The translations under genes and the position numbers were made by a program. Source: Geomonas edaphica (GTDB lineage Bacteria; Desulfobacterota; Desulfuromonadia; Geobacterales; Geobacteraceae). From it: a DNA stretch of 64,000 nucleotides. This document shows, in pieces, positions 49,871 to 59,727 of the stretch. How positions within the stretch are numbered: position 1 is the stretch's first letter; each line of letters starts with the position of its first letter. The notes beneath the pieces are model-generated. The model saw nothing but the letters and a program-made list of their open reading frames with translations. It was not told the origin of the DNA and searched no databases. Location: positions 34,574 through 98,573 of the forward strand of contig NZ_SSYB01000006.1 in assembly GCF_004917075.1 (NCBI RefSeq). Direction: 5' to 3'.

Positions 49871-50278
49871 ATGTCGGTAATCAAAGCGCAGCATCATGAT
49901 TATGATTTCAGAAGCCTTGAAGGCCGCACCGCCCTAGCGAAGATGGTAACAAAGCTGTTCGGATTGTGGGGGCTGCCGACGGCGGACCAACTCGAATTGC
50001 TTGGCCTTAGCACAAAGAGCCGCGCCATGCTGTCCAAGTATGCAAAAGGCGACGCGTTGCCTGAGAGCAGGGATACGCTGGACCGGGTGGGGTGGCTCTT
50101 GTCAATCCACAAGGCCCTCCGGCTTCTCTATCCGCAGAATCCCGAGATCCGCTACTCATGGGTTAATCGCCGCAACGAGGCGTTCAATAACATGAAGCCC
50201 CTGGACGTCATGAAGGAGCAGGGGATCATCGGGCTCGCCCGGGTGTCCCGGTATCTCGACCATTACCGGGGGCTTTAG
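49871..50278 (+). CDS. Xre/MbcA/ParS-like antitoxin (DUF2384 type)
   Basis: A 135-residue protein. The N-terminal Xre-like helix-turn-helix region (SLEGRTALAKMVTKLFGLWGL; STKSRAMLSKYAKGDALP) is followed by the DUF2384 C-terminal part (IHKALRLLYPQNPEIRYSWVNRRNEAFNNMKPLDVM), which binds the RES toxin. It probably represses its own promoter. GGAGG lies upstream of ATG 49871. The stop overlaps the toxin's GTG start by one base. Confidence 0.9.
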   Translation: MSVIKAQHHDYDFRSLEGRTALAKMVTKLFGLWGLPTADQLELLGLSTKSRAMLSKYAKGDALPESRDTLDRVGWLLSIHKALRLLYPQNPEIRYSWVNRRNEAFNNMKPLDVMKEQGIIGLARVSRYLDHYRGL

Positions 50279-50961
50279 TGAAGTCGCTTTTTGAGAGGGT
50301 AAGGGACTTCAACGACGATATATTCCGCAATATCGTTTCGCTACGGGAGTCACAGGATCTTTTCGATGATCTGGTCGACGAGCAGGGGGTAACGCAGTAC
50401 GCCATTGCCGTCGAGGCGCACGTCAAGGAGGGGCTACCCTTGGGTATGGTTGAGCGGGGTTTTCACTATACGACGGCTGTGGAGTCCCCCTTCACGAAGG
50501 AGCCTTTTTTGCTGTCGAGGTACGGCAATGGTACATTCGGGGTCTGGTACGGAGCGTTGGATCTCATGACGACCATCCACGAAACGATCTTTCATCTTGT
50601 TAAAGAGGAATCGAAGATCGAGGGGCTTTCCGGAGTCCTGATAAGGGAACGGGCCGTGTACCTAGTGAGGGCTCGCGCGCTTCTCATCGACCTTGTTGGT
50701 AAGGAAAAGCAATATCCAGAGCTGGTATCTGACAACTATGCCCTAACGCAGCAGATCGCGGAGCGGTTACACTCAGAGCATCCGGGGCTTTTGGTGCCGT
50801 CCGCGCGCTCCAGCGGTATAAACCTCGTGGCATTCACCCCTAAAATACTCAGCGATCCTCGTCTCACCTGTTACCTGACCTACACCTACGACTATCAGAA
50901 AAAGTCGGTCCTGGTCGAAAGAACTCCCGGAGAGATCATACTGGAGCATGCCTTCCACTAG
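50278..50961 (+). CDS. RES-domain toxin
   Basis: A 227-residue RES protein. Conserved features are a central RFHYTTAVESPFTKE-like region (here GFHYTTAVESPF), SRYGNGTFGVWYGALDLMTTIHETIFH (RES core with Y, A and the T-x-x-x-E motif), and a late serine-rich loop SARSSGINLVAFTP. RES toxins degrade NAD+ and stop growth until neutralised by the Xre-type antitoxin. The GTG at 50278 is translationally coupled to the antitoxin. The length is somewhat above the usual 150-180 residues because of a 60-residue N-terminal extension. Confidence 0.9.
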   Translation: MKSLFERVRDFNDDIFRNIVSLRESQDLFDDLVDEQGVTQYAIAVEAHVKEGLPLGMVERGFHYTTAVESPFTKEPFLLSRYGNGTFGVWYGALDLMTTIHETIFHLVKEESKIEGLSGVLIRERAVYLVRARALLIDLVGKEKQYPELVSDNYALTQQIAERLHSEHPGLLVPSARSSGINLVAFTPKILSDPRLTCYLTYTYDYQKKSVLVERTPGEIILEHAFH

Positions 50962-50969
50962 GCGAAACC

Positions 50970-51316
50970 ACTTTGAGGTTTTATCCCGTTCAGGGGAATG
51001 CCTTTATCCCTTTTATCCCCTTCATCTCTGTTGAATCGTTTAATGTTTTGTCACGCCCGTTCGCTATGCTAACTCAAGACGCAAAGCCGCAAAGCAAGAC
51101 ATAGTCAAAAACGGAAATCGTTTAACAGGGATGAAGGGGATGAAGGGGATGAACAGGATAAACCCGAGACTGAACCTTTTATCAGGTTCGAAGGCTTTAT
51201 TCTTTAAACGTTTTTGCATCGCCCTTCTTTGCGTCTTTGCGTGACAAGAGTCTCAGTCTTTTTGTTAGGTTTAAGTCTTTATCCCTTTTATCCCCTTCAT
51301 CCCTGTTAATCGCTTT
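50970..51316. repeat. Family B repeat, copy B5 (long)
   Basis: Contains CGCCCGTTCGCTATGCTAAC, GACGCAAAGCCGCAAAGCAA, TTTAACAGGGATGAAGGGGA and CCTTTTATCAGGTTC, and ends TTATCCCCTTCATCCCTGTT. About 170 bases (51055-51230) are nearly identical to 53405-53570. It fills the gap after the RES toxin. Confidence 0.85.
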
Positions 51317-51323
51317 TCTGCTT

Positions 51324-51812
51324 TTAATCATATCTCGCCATGTACGCAATGGTTGATGCAAGCTTCTTGTTCTCCCTTACTTGTAAACCTACCTGGTACA
51401 TCGCAGCGAATAATTCTTGCTGCTGCTGTTCACTGAGATTAGCAGCTGAATCTATAAGCGTGTTCATGGACTTCTTAAATCTTTTCTCCGTATCTACAGT
51501 ATCGCTGTATGCACCGAACGTGCAAAACAAGACTACCAAGACGATCCCTGCAACTATTACACGCATAACACCTTTACTCGGTCCGCTAAAACAGAACAAA
51601 AATGGAAAACCCGCAGCCAGCACTAAAAATATAAGTGTGGTCAAGATTGCTTTAATAAGTTTCCAGTTGGAGCGTTTGTAGATAAATCGTTCCCCTGTCC
51701 TTATCATTTTTTCAAGGAGCTGACCGGCATAAATGTCATAGGTGTCTGTAGCAATAGTCGAAATAAGAAAGACTTTCCGGACGTCTGGATCCAACGTGTT
51801 GATATTGATCAT
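51324..51812 (-). CDS. Small membrane protein of unknown function
   Basis: A 162-residue protein with two membrane helices (about residues 53-75 and 82-100: AILTTLIFLVLAAGFPFLFCF; VMRVIVAGIVLVVLFCTFGAY). An N-terminal cytoplasmic helix (MININTLDPDVRKVFLISTI) and a C-terminal Gln-rich helix (LSEQQQQELFAAMYQVGLQV) flank them. AT-rich, with GGAGG before ATG 51812. No family recognised. Bordered by family B repeats, as are the toxin-antitoxin-like modules nearby. Confidence 0.7.
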   Translation of the reverse strand: MININTLDPDVRKVFLISTIATDTYDIYAGQLLEKMIRTGERFIYKRSNWKLIKAILTTLIFLVLAAGFPFLFCFSGPSKGVMRVIVAGIVLVVLFCTFGAYSDTVDTEKRFKKSMNTLIDSAANLSEQQQQELFAAMYQVGLQVRENKKLASTIAYMARYD

Positions 51813-51902
51813 TTCGTACCTCCAAAGTCATGGTCACACTGTTCAGTGGCAGACCATTGTGAGGTTGCCTGAAACCATGTAGCAGGGATGAAGGGGAGGG
51901 CG

Positions 51903-53261
51903 CTATGGCGTTGTTCCGTCAATTAAGGCTAGAATCTCGGTGGTTTTCCGCTCCATGAGTGCCTGGTCCCCCATCGACTCCACATTTAGACGCAGTACGG
52001 GCTCCGTGTTGGAGGAGCGCAAGTTGAAACGCCACGTCCCGCAGTCGAGACTCACGCCGTCGGTATAGTCGACCTCGCGTGCTTCCGCCAGGTACCGCTC
52101 TTTTACAAGGTTCATCATCGCACCCGCGTCTGTCACGGTGCGGTTGATCTCTCCGCTCGCCGGGTACAAGCGCATGCGTTCGTCAAGGAGTTCCGCCAAC
52201 GACTTCCCACTGGCACAGATCATCTCAAGGACCAACAGCCAGGGAATCATGCCGCTGTCACAGTAGGCGAAGGTGCTGAAGTAATGATGGGCGCTCATCT
52301 CGCCGCCGTACACGGCGTCCTCCGCTCTCATCCGCTCCTTGATGAAGGCGTGACCAGTTTTGCTCATCACGGGGACGCCGCCGTGCGACTCGATGAGATC
52401 AACCGTGTTCCAGTAAAGTCTCGGGTCGTGAATGATCTTAGCACCGGGGTGCTTCTTCAAAAAGGCCGCCGCCAGTAGCCCCACGATGTAATACCCCTCG
52501 ATGAAGCGGCCGTCCCCGTCGAAAAGAAAGCATCTGTCGAAGTCACCGTCCCAGGCGATCCCGACGTCCGCACCGTGTTCCCTGATTGCCTCTATGGTGG
52601 CTGAACGGTTCTCGGGTAGGAGGGGATTCGGGATTCCATTGGGGAAGGTCCCGTCAGGGGTGTGGTTGACCTTGATGAAGGTGAAGGGAAGGTGCTGCTC
52701 GAGGAGGTCTAGCACGGGGCCTGCGCAGCCGTTGCCGGCGTTGACCACAACCTTGAGGGGGCGCAGTGTGTCGTCCGCAACGTACTGCAGCAGGTGCTCG
52801 ATGTAATCCTTCCGAATGTCCAGAGCGGTAACGCTTCCGGTGCAGGAGGACTGCGTGAATCTGTTCTCCGCGACCATACGCTTGATATCGTGCAATCCGG
52901 TATCGCCGCTGATCGGCTTCGACTTTTCGCGGACCAATTTCATCCCGTTGTAGTTCATCGGGTTGTGGCTTGCGGTCACCATGATCCCGCCGTCCATTCC
53001 CTTGAAGAAGGTGGCGAAGTAGACCTGCTCGGTGCCGCAAAGGCCGATGTCGAAGACGTTCACTCCGCTGTCGGTGAGTCCTTTGGTGAGTGCGGCGCAT
53101 AGGGACGCACTGGTGAGCCGGATGTCCCGACCGACCACGACGTTTTTGGGGTTGATGCTTGCAGCGTAGGCTCTGCCGATGCGGTAGGCCACGTCCTCGT
53201 TAAGTTCTTCAGGCACCCTGCCGCGGATGTCGTACGCCTTAAAGCATTCCAGATGGTTCAT
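51903..53261 (-). CDS. manB: Phosphomannomutase/phosphoglucomutase
   Basis: A 452-residue alpha-D-phosphohexomutase. The phosphoserine is in TASHNP (S98), the metal loop is [11 protein letters not shown], the sugar loop is [11 protein letters not shown], and the phosphate loop near the C-terminus is [12 protein letters not shown]. It makes mannose-1-phosphate (or glucose-1-phosphate), the precursor for the GDP-mannose used by Gmd upstream. Start ATG 53261 with AGGAAGG. It lies about 400 bases after the glycan operon, separated by a family B repeat, but on the same strand. Confidence 0.94.
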   Translation of the reverse strand: MNHLECFKAYDIRGRVPEELNEDVAYRIGRAYAASINPKNVVVGRDIRLTSASLCAALTKGLTDSGVNVFDIGLCGTEQVYFATFFKGMDGGIMVTASHNPMNYNGMKLVREKSKPISGDTGLHDIKRMVAENRFTQSSCTGSVTALDIRKDYIEHLLQYVADDTLRPLKVVVNAGNGCAGPVLDLLEQHLPFTFIKVNHTPDGTFPNGIPNPLLPENRSATIEAIREHGADVGIAWDGDFDRCFLFDGDGRFIEGYYIVGLLAAAFLKKHPGAKIIHDPRLYWNTVDLIESHGGVPVMSKTGHAFIKERMRAEDAVYGGEMSAHHYFSTFAYCDSGMIPWLLVLEMICASGKSLAELLDERMRLYPASGEINRTVTDAGAMMNLVKERYLAEAREVDYTDGVSLDCGTWRFNLRSSNTEPVLRLNVESMGDQALMERKTTEILALIDGTTP

Positions 53262-53324
53262 CTAATACCTTCCTGTAGCGTTAAAGTATGAATTTGAAAG
53301 GAGCGGAGCCCTCATGCCTGCCCT

Positions 53325-53668
53325 TTCTCGGGTTCAAAGCGTCTTTGCGTGACAAAGTCTCTCAGGTTTTACCCTTTGATTTTAATCCCGGTCATCCCTG
53401 TGTTTTGTCGCGCCCGTTCGCTATGCTCACTCAAGACGCAAAGCGGCAAAGCAAGACATAGTCAAAAATGAAACCATTTAACAGGGATGAAGGGGATGAA
53501 CAGGATAAAACCCGAGACCGAACCTTTTATCAGGTTCAAACACTTTATTCTTTAAACCGTTTTTGTCTGGTCTCTCTTTGCGTTTTTGCGACTTTGCGTG
53601 AGAAAAGCCAGTAAGGTTTTATCCGATGTCAGTGCTAAAGCCTTTATCCCCTTCATCCCTGTTAATCG
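53325..53668. repeat. Family B repeat, copy B7 (long)
   Basis: Shares about 170 bases with copy B5, including CGCCCGTTCGCTATGCTCAC and CCTTTTATCAGGTTC, and ends with TTATCCCCTTCATCCCTGTT, reaching the stop region of the GT4 gene. A short fragment (AGCAGGGATGAAGGGGA, 51884-51900) lies on the other side of manB. Confidence 0.85.
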
Positions 53669-54855
53669 ATTTTGCCTTTGCCTCCGGCGAAGCGTTGCAG
53701 CGCGGTGTCGACGATCTCGGCGCTTCTTCTCCAGGTGTACTTATCGATCACAAGCCGGTGTGCATTGTCAGCTATTTGAAGCCTGAGTTCGGGATGGGCG
53801 AGTAACCGCAACGTCCCCGACGCGAATTTCTCTGCAGTGTCCGCGACCAAGAAATCCCTGCCGTCCTCACCCTGTATCCCTTCGCATCCCTTGGAGGTGG
53901 TAACGATAGGGAGTCCGGCGGCCATTGCTTCGAGGACCTTAATGCGGGTTCCGGCCCCCTGCCTCAAGGGAACCGCCAAAATGTCCGCCTCATAGAACCA
54001 AGGAAGGACATCTGGGACGCTTTCGTGGCACTCGACTCCTGGAAGTGCGGCGTCGTCTCCTAAACGGAAAAGCTCCCTTCCGACCATAAGCACTTGTGCG
54101 CTAGGCTCTTTCAGACGTACTTGTGGGAAGACGTGTCTCAAGAAGAATCGGGCCGCATCCAGATTCGGACTGTAGTCCATCCCTCCTAAAAGAAGTATTC
54201 GTTTGGACGTGCGAGAACTTGGCGTGAAGACAAATCTTTCAGGATCGACCCCGTTAGCTGCAGTCACCACCTTGAAGCCATCCGGCAGTCGCAGTGCGAT
54301 CTCCTCACGCTCATTTTCCGATACGGAAAAGCAGACCGTGCATTCCCGCCACGCCGCGTGCTCCACGGCTTCCAGTCTTCGTGTCTCCAGCTGATAGAGC
54401 AAGCGCTTCAGTGGGGACTTGGTCCTTTTTCCGATCTCCCTTACGTTGTTGCACTCTATGTTATGGGCATCAAGGGCAACCGGCAGATTAGGAAAGAGAC
54501 GAGCGTACTGCCAAAGCAGGCTGAACTCGATCTGCACCATGTCGAAGTTTTTGTCAGATACAAGCCGGGTCAGTCGCTTTGAAAAAGCTGAGGAAGAGAA
54601 CCTGCAGCAGTTGAAGGCTTTTCCTAAGAAGAGAAAACGGGCGAGGTCAAGACTGACGCGGCTTTGCCGGGTGACGGTGACAATTTCATCGCACAGGTGT
54701 GGGAGAGGGCCCAGGTCAGCGGGCTCCGTCTCCGAAATGCATGCCAAGGTAACCCTATGATTGCTGGAGAGGTGTTTCACCAGGTTGAAGACGCGGATCT
54801 TTCCGCCCTGATCAAGGGGGTAGGGCAAAAAGGGTGAGATAACTAGAATATTCAT
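53662..54855 (-). CDS. GT4-family glycosyltransferase
   Basis: A 397-residue GT-B glycosyltransferase. N-terminal domain starts MNILVISPFLPYPLDQGGKI (the donor/acceptor cleft start) and the C-terminal domain contains the EAMAAGLPIVTTSKGCEGI motif with VPLRQGAGTRIKVLEAM typical of the GT4 nucleotide-sugar site. It transfers a sugar to a growing glycan at the inner membrane. Its ATG overlaps the stop of the upstream GT4 gene by four bases. Its 3' end lies inside a family B repeat, so the last residues (RFAGGKGKID) may be shaped by the insertion. Confidence 0.9.
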   Translation of the reverse strand: MNILVISPFLPYPLDQGGKIRVFNLVKHLSSNHRVTLACISETEPADLGPLPHLCDEIVTVTRQSRVSLDLARFLFLGKAFNCCRFSSSAFSKRLTRLVSDKNFDMVQIEFSLLWQYARLFPNLPVALDAHNIECNNVREIGKRTKSPLKRLLYQLETRRLEAVEHAAWRECTVCFSVSENEREEIALRLPDGFKVVTAANGVDPERFVFTPSSRTSKRILLLGGMDYSPNLDAARFFLRHVFPQVRLKEPSAQVLMVGRELFRLGDDAALPGVECHESVPDVLPWFYEADILAVPLRQGAGTRIKVLEAMAAGLPIVTTSKGCEGIQGEDGRDFLVADTAEKFASGTLRLLAHPELRLQIADNAHRLVIDKYTWRRSAEIVDTALQRFAGGKGKID

Positions 54856-56012
54856 GCCGTGTTCGCCGCTTCCCGTAGTACCTGCAACGTTTCCTTAGCG
54901 CAGCGTTCCCAGGAAAACAGCTTTACCCTTTCGAACCCTTTTTCTCTGCACCTGTCTCTAAGTTCTTGGTCCGTCAGGAGCCGTTGCATTGCGGCAGCCA
55001 TATCCTCAATGGAAAAAGGATCCACTAGAAGGGCCGCATCGCCCGCCACCTCGGGGAGGGAAGACGCTTTAGACGTCATTACGGGTACGCCCGACGCCAT
55101 CGCTTCCAGAACGGGAAGGCCGAACCCCTCGTAGATGCTGGGGAAGGCGAACATGTCGCAGAGGTTGTAGATCAAAGGAAGGTCGGCATCAGGTAGATAT
55201 CCGGTGAAATGAACGCGATGGGAAATCCCGAGCGATTCGATACGTTCTTTGAGCCCCTCGTTTTTCCAACCGACTCCGCCGGCAAGTACGAGGTCGTGGT
55301 GAAAGTCATCGTTCTTGCAAAGAAGGCCGTAGGCCTGGAGGAGCCTCATCAGATTCTTCCTCGGCTGGATGGTGCCGACGCAGAGGATGAATTTTTCCGG
55401 CAGTCGGTACCGCTGACGAGTCGCCTCTAGCTGCGCGCGGTCGTCTACGGGGTGGAACATCGGATCTACACCGAGATAGACAACCTTCACCTTCTCAGCA
55501 GGCACACCAAGGTGGGCAATGATGTCATTTCTGGTAGCTTCTGAATCGGCTATGATGCGTTGCGCTTTGCGGGCTGCGTCGGGTAGCTCGTCGCGCAGAT
55601 AAGCAAGGGATTTCTCTTCGGTGGCATCAGGGTAATAGACATGGGCCATGTCGTGGATCGTGATCACCGTCTTGAAGGACGGACCGAAGAGGGCCCTGTA
55701 GTTGGTGCCGAAAAAAACATCGGCCTCCTCGACCTTTGTCGTCTCTCCGCTTAGCTTGTTCCGCAGCAAAAGGGCGAGACGCGCCAGGGTTACGAAGGGG
55801 AACGAGACTTTGGAGACTCCGAGAAATCTCTCGGCGCCGTCCGTCCCTTTCAAACGGGTCATATTGTAAAACCCCATGCCGCTCAAAGCGTCGCAGAGAT
55901 AGAAGTCCTCTTCAGGGGCGACCTTGGGGAATCGATCGATCAGGTTGTAGGTGTAGTGTCCGATCCCGGTCTTTTGAATCATGGCGGGAAAGGCGTCCAT
56001 CGCTATCTTCAT
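54852..56012 (-). CDS. GT4-family mannosyltransferase-like protein
   Basis: A 386-residue GT-B enzyme: MKIAMDAFPAMIQKTGIGHYTYNL at the start, the nucleotide-sugar domain with LCVGTIQPRKNLMRLLQAY and PSIYEGFGLPVLEAMASGVPVMTSKASSLPEV. The EGFGLPxLEAMASGxPV motif is the E-x7-E signature of GT4 enzymes. Given the Gmd and phosphomannomutase genes, a mannose- or deoxyhexose-transfer role is plausible. It lies 47 bases after the Gmd-like gene. Confidence 0.91.
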   Translation of the reverse strand: MKIAMDAFPAMIQKTGIGHYTYNLIDRFPKVAPEEDFYLCDALSGMGFYNMTRLKGTDGAERFLGVSKVSFPFVTLARLALLLRNKLSGETTKVEEADVFFGTNYRALFGPSFKTVITIHDMAHVYYPDATEEKSLAYLRDELPDAARKAQRIIADSEATRNDIIAHLGVPAEKVKVVYLGVDPMFHPVDDRAQLEATRQRYRLPEKFILCVGTIQPRKNLMRLLQAYGLLCKNDDFHHDLVLAGGVGWKNEGLKERIESLGISHRVHFTGYLPDADLPLIYNLCDMFAFPSIYEGFGLPVLEAMASGVPVMTSKASSLPEVAGDAALLVDPFSIEDMAAAMQRLLTDQELRDRCREKGFERVKLFSWERCAKETLQVLREAANTA

Positions 56013-56059
56013 GTGGTTACCGTTTCATTTCATGGCAGCGTAAAAGCCTATGCCGCGCC

Positions 56060-57034
56060 TTAGGCGCATCCGTCTAGCTCGTGCCGGTCCTCAAACATCA
56101 CACGCACCACCTGCGGCATGGTGAGTTGCGCTTTCCAGCCAAGCTTCGTGAAGGCCTTGGAGGGGTTCGCCCGGCTCACTGTGATTTCCGAAGGTCTAAG
56201 GAGCGACGAATCCGTCACTACATGCTGCTTCCAATCCAGGCCGGCACAGTTGAAGGCGGTGGCGATGAAGTCTTCCAGGCTGTATGTCTCGCCTGTGGCG
56301 ATGACGAAATCGTCCGGGGTGTCCTGCTGAAGGATGCGCCACATGGCATCGACATATTCGGGTGCCCAGCCCCAGTCCCTCGATACGGAGATATTGCCCA
56401 GATGAAGCTTCTCCTTACTTCCGTCCGCGATCCTGCGCACGGCGTTCACGATCTTTTTGGTAACGAAGCGTTCGGGGCGTAGGGCCGATTCGTGGTTGAA
56501 AAGGATGCCGGAACAGGCGTAGATGCCGTAAGCCTCGCGATAGTTGGCGACCTCCCAGAATGCCGTCGCCTTTGCAACCGCATATGGGCTGCGTGGGCGA
56601 AAGGGTGTCTCCTCGTCGGCGGGAGCCCCGCCGATGTCGCCGAAGCATTCCCCGGAACCCGCGTTATAGAACCTTATCGGCGAGTCCAAGAACCTGATCG
56701 CTTCCAGAAGGTTGAGGGTGCCGACGCTTATGCTTTCCAGGGTCTCTACCGGTTGCTGGAAGGAGAGTCCTACCGAGCTTTGCCCCGCCAGGTTATAGAG
56801 CTCGTCCGGCTTGATCTTTGCCAACGTTTGCAGCACGGAACGAAAGTCGTTCAACGCCATGGACTCAGTTTTTACCTGGTTTCGTATGCCCAGGATCTCG
56901 AGGTTGTAAAACGATGCCATCTGCGCGTCACGCGCCGTACCGTACACCTCGTACCCTTTTTTCAAAAGCAACTGTGCCAGGTATGCACCGTCCTGTCCGG
57001 AAATCCCGCTGATCAAAGCTCGCTTTTGGCTCAT
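56060..57034 (-). CDS. GDP-mannose 4,6-dehydratase-like SDR enzyme
   Basis: About 324 residues of the extended SDR family. The NAD motif is GISGQDGAYLAQLLL, the catalytic YxxxK is YAVAKATAF, and the substrate region AGSGECFGD corresponds to the Gmd TSELYG loop (here SGECFG, so the glutamate is kept). It is about 25 residues shorter than Gmd and shares its fold with GDP-6-deoxy-mannose reductases. With Gmd next to it, it may be the reductase that gives GDP-D-rhamnose or a second dehydratase. ATG 57034 follows GGAGGG. Confidence 0.82.
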   Translation of the reverse strand: MSQKRALISGISGQDGAYLAQLLLKKGYEVYGTARDAQMASFYNLEILGIRNQVKTESMALNDFRSVLQTLAKIKPDELYNLAGQSSVGLSFQQPVETLESISVGTLNLLEAIRFLDSPIRFYNAGSGECFGDIGGAPADEETPFRPRSPYAVAKATAFWEVANYREAYGIYACSGILFNHESALRPERFVTKKIVNAVRRIADGSKEKLHLGNISVSRDWGWAPEYVDAMWRILQQDTPDDFVIATGETYSLEDFIATAFNCAGLDWKQHVVTDSSLLRPSEITVSRANPSKAFTKLGWKAQLTMPQVVRVMFEDRHELDGCA

Positions 57035-57077
57035 TTCGTAATCCCTCCGCATGTTGGGTGAGTTCCTAGGGTGCTAA

Positions 57078-58133
57078 TCAGATGCCTGCGGCACGCTTCT
57101 CCTTCTCGGCCAGAGCGAGGTCCGCATCCGTCATTGTATGTACGAGGCCTTCAAAGGTGACCTTAGGGGTCCAGTTCAAGGTGGTTTTCGCCTTGGTAGG
57201 GTCGCCTAACAGGAGATCAACCTCGGCGGGACGGAAGTATCTGGGGTCGATCTCGATCACGGTTTTGCCCGACTTGGTGTCGATACCCTTCTCGTTGACC
57301 CCTTCGCCGAGCCATTCAAGCGGCATGTCGAGGCGGGTGAACACCTTCTCCGCGAACTCCCGTACAGAATGCGTTTCGCCTGTGGCAACGACGTAATCAC
57401 TAGGTTCTTCTTGTTGAAGCATGAGCCACATCGCCTCAACGTAATCGCCGGCGAAGCCCCAGTCGCGCTTCGCATCCATGTTGCCGAGGTAGAGGGTGTT
57501 TTGCAGGCCGCATTTGATCCGACCGGCGGCTCTGGTGATCTTGCGGGTGACGAAGGTCTCCCCCCGGCGAGGGGATTCGTGGTTGAAGAGAATCCCGTTA
57601 CAGGCGAACATGTTGTAGCTTTCCCTGTAGTTGACCGTGATGTAATAGGCATAGGCCTTGGCGCAGGCGTACGGGGAGCGGGGGTAGAAGGGCGTTGTTT
57701 CCTTCTGGGGGGTCTCCACCACCTTGCCATACAATTCCGACGAGGAAGCTTGGTAAAACTTCGGCTGTATGCCCGTCTCACGCACGGCCTCGAGGATGCG
57801 GACCGCTCCGAGAGCGTCCACTTCACCGGAGTATTCCGGGACGTCGAAAGATACCTGGACATGGCTTTGGGCGCCGAGGTTGTAAATCTCGTCGGGACGC
57901 ACGTCTCTCAAAACCTTGTTGAGGGAGCTTGCGTCGTTTAAGTCGCCATAGTGGAGAAAGAGCCGGACACCCTGTTCGTGCCTGTCGCGGTATAGATGGT
58001 CGATGCGCCCGGTGTTGAAGGATGAAGATCGGCGAATTATGCCGTGAACCTCATAACCTTTGCTGAGGAGAAGCTCCGCGAGATAGGAGCCGTCTTGGCC
58101 GGTGATGCCGGTGATAAGTGCTTTTTTCATCAT
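57078..58133 (-). CDS. gmd: GDP-mannose 4,6-dehydratase
   Basis: A 351-residue protein with [15 protein letters not shown], the Gmd signature [15 protein letters not shown], catalytic loop [10 protein letters not shown] and YxxxK in YACAKAYAY. It converts GDP-mannose to GDP-4-keto-6-deoxymannose, the precursor of GDP-fucose and GDP-rhamnose. The start overlaps the preceding stop (ATGA). No Fcl (GDP-fucose synthase) gene lies in the window, so the neighbouring SDR enzyme is the likely next step. Confidence 0.95.
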   Translation of the reverse strand: MMKKALITGITGQDGSYLAELLLSKGYEVHGIIRRSSSFNTGRIDHLYRDRHEQGVRLFLHYGDLNDASSLNKVLRDVRPDEIYNLGAQSHVQVSFDVPEYSGEVDALGAVRILEAVRETGIQPKFYQASSSELYGKVVETPQKETTPFYPRSPYACAKAYAYYITVNYRESYNMFACNGILFNHESPRRGETFVTRKITRAAGRIKCGLQNTLYLGNMDAKRDWGFAGDYVEAMWLMLQQEEPSDYVVATGETHSVREFAEKVFTRLDMPLEWLGEGVNEKGIDTKSGKTVIEIDPRYFRPAEVDLLLGDPTKAKTTLNWTPKVTFEGLVHTMTDADLALAEKEKRAAGI

Positions 58134-59083
58134 TTTGTCTCCAGATGTCCAGTCGGGGATATCTTGTTCTTTAGTTGTCTAATCGTGATGAACGAAGTCG
58201 TAAAGTATAAAAGGTCGCCGGTTATTGTTATGCACCTCAGAGCCAGTGCTACTAGCAGAGCCATTGGCTCGGCCATAATACCATTCAAGATAATGATCAC
58301 CAATGATTCTCTTACACCTAGGCCAGCAGGAGAGCCCGGTGTAACATAGCCACCGATCCAAGACGCTGCATAGGCTGAAAACACTATTCCGGACATCTTT
58401 ATGTCAGGGGTTCCTCCAACCAGGCCGACTAACCAAAGTAGAATGCCTCCAGAAATCGCGAAAAATAAAATATAAAGAGAATAAGCGCGAAATAATGGTC
58501 TCAATATCTCCGTTAATGGTCGAGTCGACACGTTAGGTAGCTGCAACGGTCGGATGTATTTAACGGCGGTTACGGTTATGAAAGGCAAGAAAAGTGCTGT
58601 GAGTAATCCCAAAAGATACCATCGAGCGTTGCCGAATATTTGGCTGCCGGATACAAAGCCGATCAAGGAGACTGCGCAGGCCGCACTAACTAAGCCCAGT
58701 GCTTCAAGAACAGTCGCTCCCACCAATACGGAGTGACTTATGCCGGCCTTCTTTCCCCAAACATGCCTTCCTGCAAAGTGGAAGATATTGCCGGGGGCAT
58801 ATTTAGCGATCTGGGTGCGGGCGTAGATTGCATGCCACAATCTGAAGTCGACTTCGGTCTGGCCCAGGAATCGTAACAATAGACTCCACGCGAAGGACAG
58901 TGAGAATGAAGCCGATGCATAAACACACGCTGCAGAAAAAACAACCGTCCAAAACGGGACTTGCTGCCGCGGCCAAGTAGTGATCATCGACCAGTTGAGG
59001 AAGACTTTGCTGCCGACGAACCAGAATGCGCAAACGGATAATAGGGCGCCGGCAATGTTGATGATTTTGTTTCGCGTCCTCAT
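58130..59083 (-). CDS. Flippase-like integral membrane protein
   Basis: About 317 residues with seven to eight hydrophobic segments and the LPG-synthase/flippase-like signature regions ([44 protein letters not shown]). Members of this family (lysylphosphatidylglycerol synthase membrane domain-like) occur in polysaccharide operons and are suspected lipid-linked sugar translocators. I chose ATG 59083, which overlaps the methyltransferase stop; the frame is open further upstream but inside that gene. It is AT-richer than the genes to its left. Confidence 0.8.
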   Translation of the reverse strand: MRTRNKIINIAGALLSVCAFWFVGSKVFLNWSMITTWPRQQVPFWTVVFSAACVYASASFSLSFAWSLLLRFLGQTEVDFRLWHAIYARTQIAKYAPGNIFHFAGRHVWGKKAGISHSVLVGATVLEALGLVSAACAVSLIGFVSGSQIFGNARWYLLGLLTALFLPFITVTAVKYIRPLQLPNVSTRPLTEILRPLFRAYSLYILFFAISGGILLWLVGLVGGTPDIKMSGIVFSAYAASWIGGYVTPGSPAGLGVRESLVIIILNGIMAEPMALLVALALRCITITGDLLYFTTSFITIRQLKNKISPTGHLETK

Positions 59084-59727
59084 AAGTTCTTGGCACGGCA
59101 GAAAACCACCGACCATGGCAGCGGGGTGCGCACCTCGATGATGTCGAAGAAGGCGGAGATCAACCTCAGGAACTGCTTTAGCGACCAATGGTTGATATGA
59201 CCGGGAGTGTTTCCAAGACTAGTGAGGTATTTCCCTCTTGCCATGTTAAGCAATCGCCAAAGCGGCTCACGGGGGACACTGACGATAATATACGGCTTTG
59301 CCAATTTGGAGAGAAGCTCCAACGCTTTCTCTGGGGCTTCAAGATGCTCCAAGACTTCGCAGCAAACGATCAGTTCCGCAGCATCCTCCGACGACTGCAG
59401 ATCGTAAATCGATGCGGCTTTGAAAGGGACATGAACACCTTCAGACTGCGAAAGCTGATTCGCCTTTTCAATGATTTGTTGCGAGAAGTCAGAACCGCGA
59501 ACGTCAGGCCCCATCGTTGCCAACATTCTACTCAAATGCCCTTCGCCGCAGCCTACCTCGTGGATCTCGCAAGCCCCCGACATTATAGCCAGTTCGCGAA
59601 TGGACTTGGAGAAATTCTCCATCAGGAGCTTGGCAATCGGGTTGGCCGTTGTGTATTTGTCATAGAAATTACCTGCTACGACTCCATTTTCAGTGATGGC
59701 CTTATGTTGATGTCCATGGTCAGTCAT
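59080..59727 (-). CDS. Class I SAM-dependent methyltransferase
   Basis: A 215-residue protein with motif I EVGCGEGHLSRML, motif post-I (GSDFSQQIIEKA) and the late CCEVLEHLEAPEKAL segment, a UbiE/Methyltransf_11-type fold. It could methylate a sugar in the operon's glycan. Start ATG 59727 overlaps the GT2 stop. The first residues (MTDHGHQHK) are His-rich but not a known motif. Confidence 0.87.
   Translation of the reverse strand: MTDHGHQHKAITENGVVAGNFYDKYTTANPIAKLLMENFSKSIRELAIMSGACEIHEVGCGEGHLSRMLATMGPDVRGSDFSQQIIEKANQLSQSEGVHVPFKAASIYDLQSSEDAAELIVCCEVLEHLEAPEKALELLSKLAKPYIIVSVPREPLWRLLNMARGKYLTSLGNTPGHINHWSLKQFLRLISAFFDIIEVRTPLPWSVVFCRAKNL

Noticed and set aside
47741-53668. CRISPR-like array of repeated units
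   Set aside because: The repeats are 150-340 bases long, irregularly spaced and separated by genes. There are no short identical repeats with uniform spacers and no cas genes.
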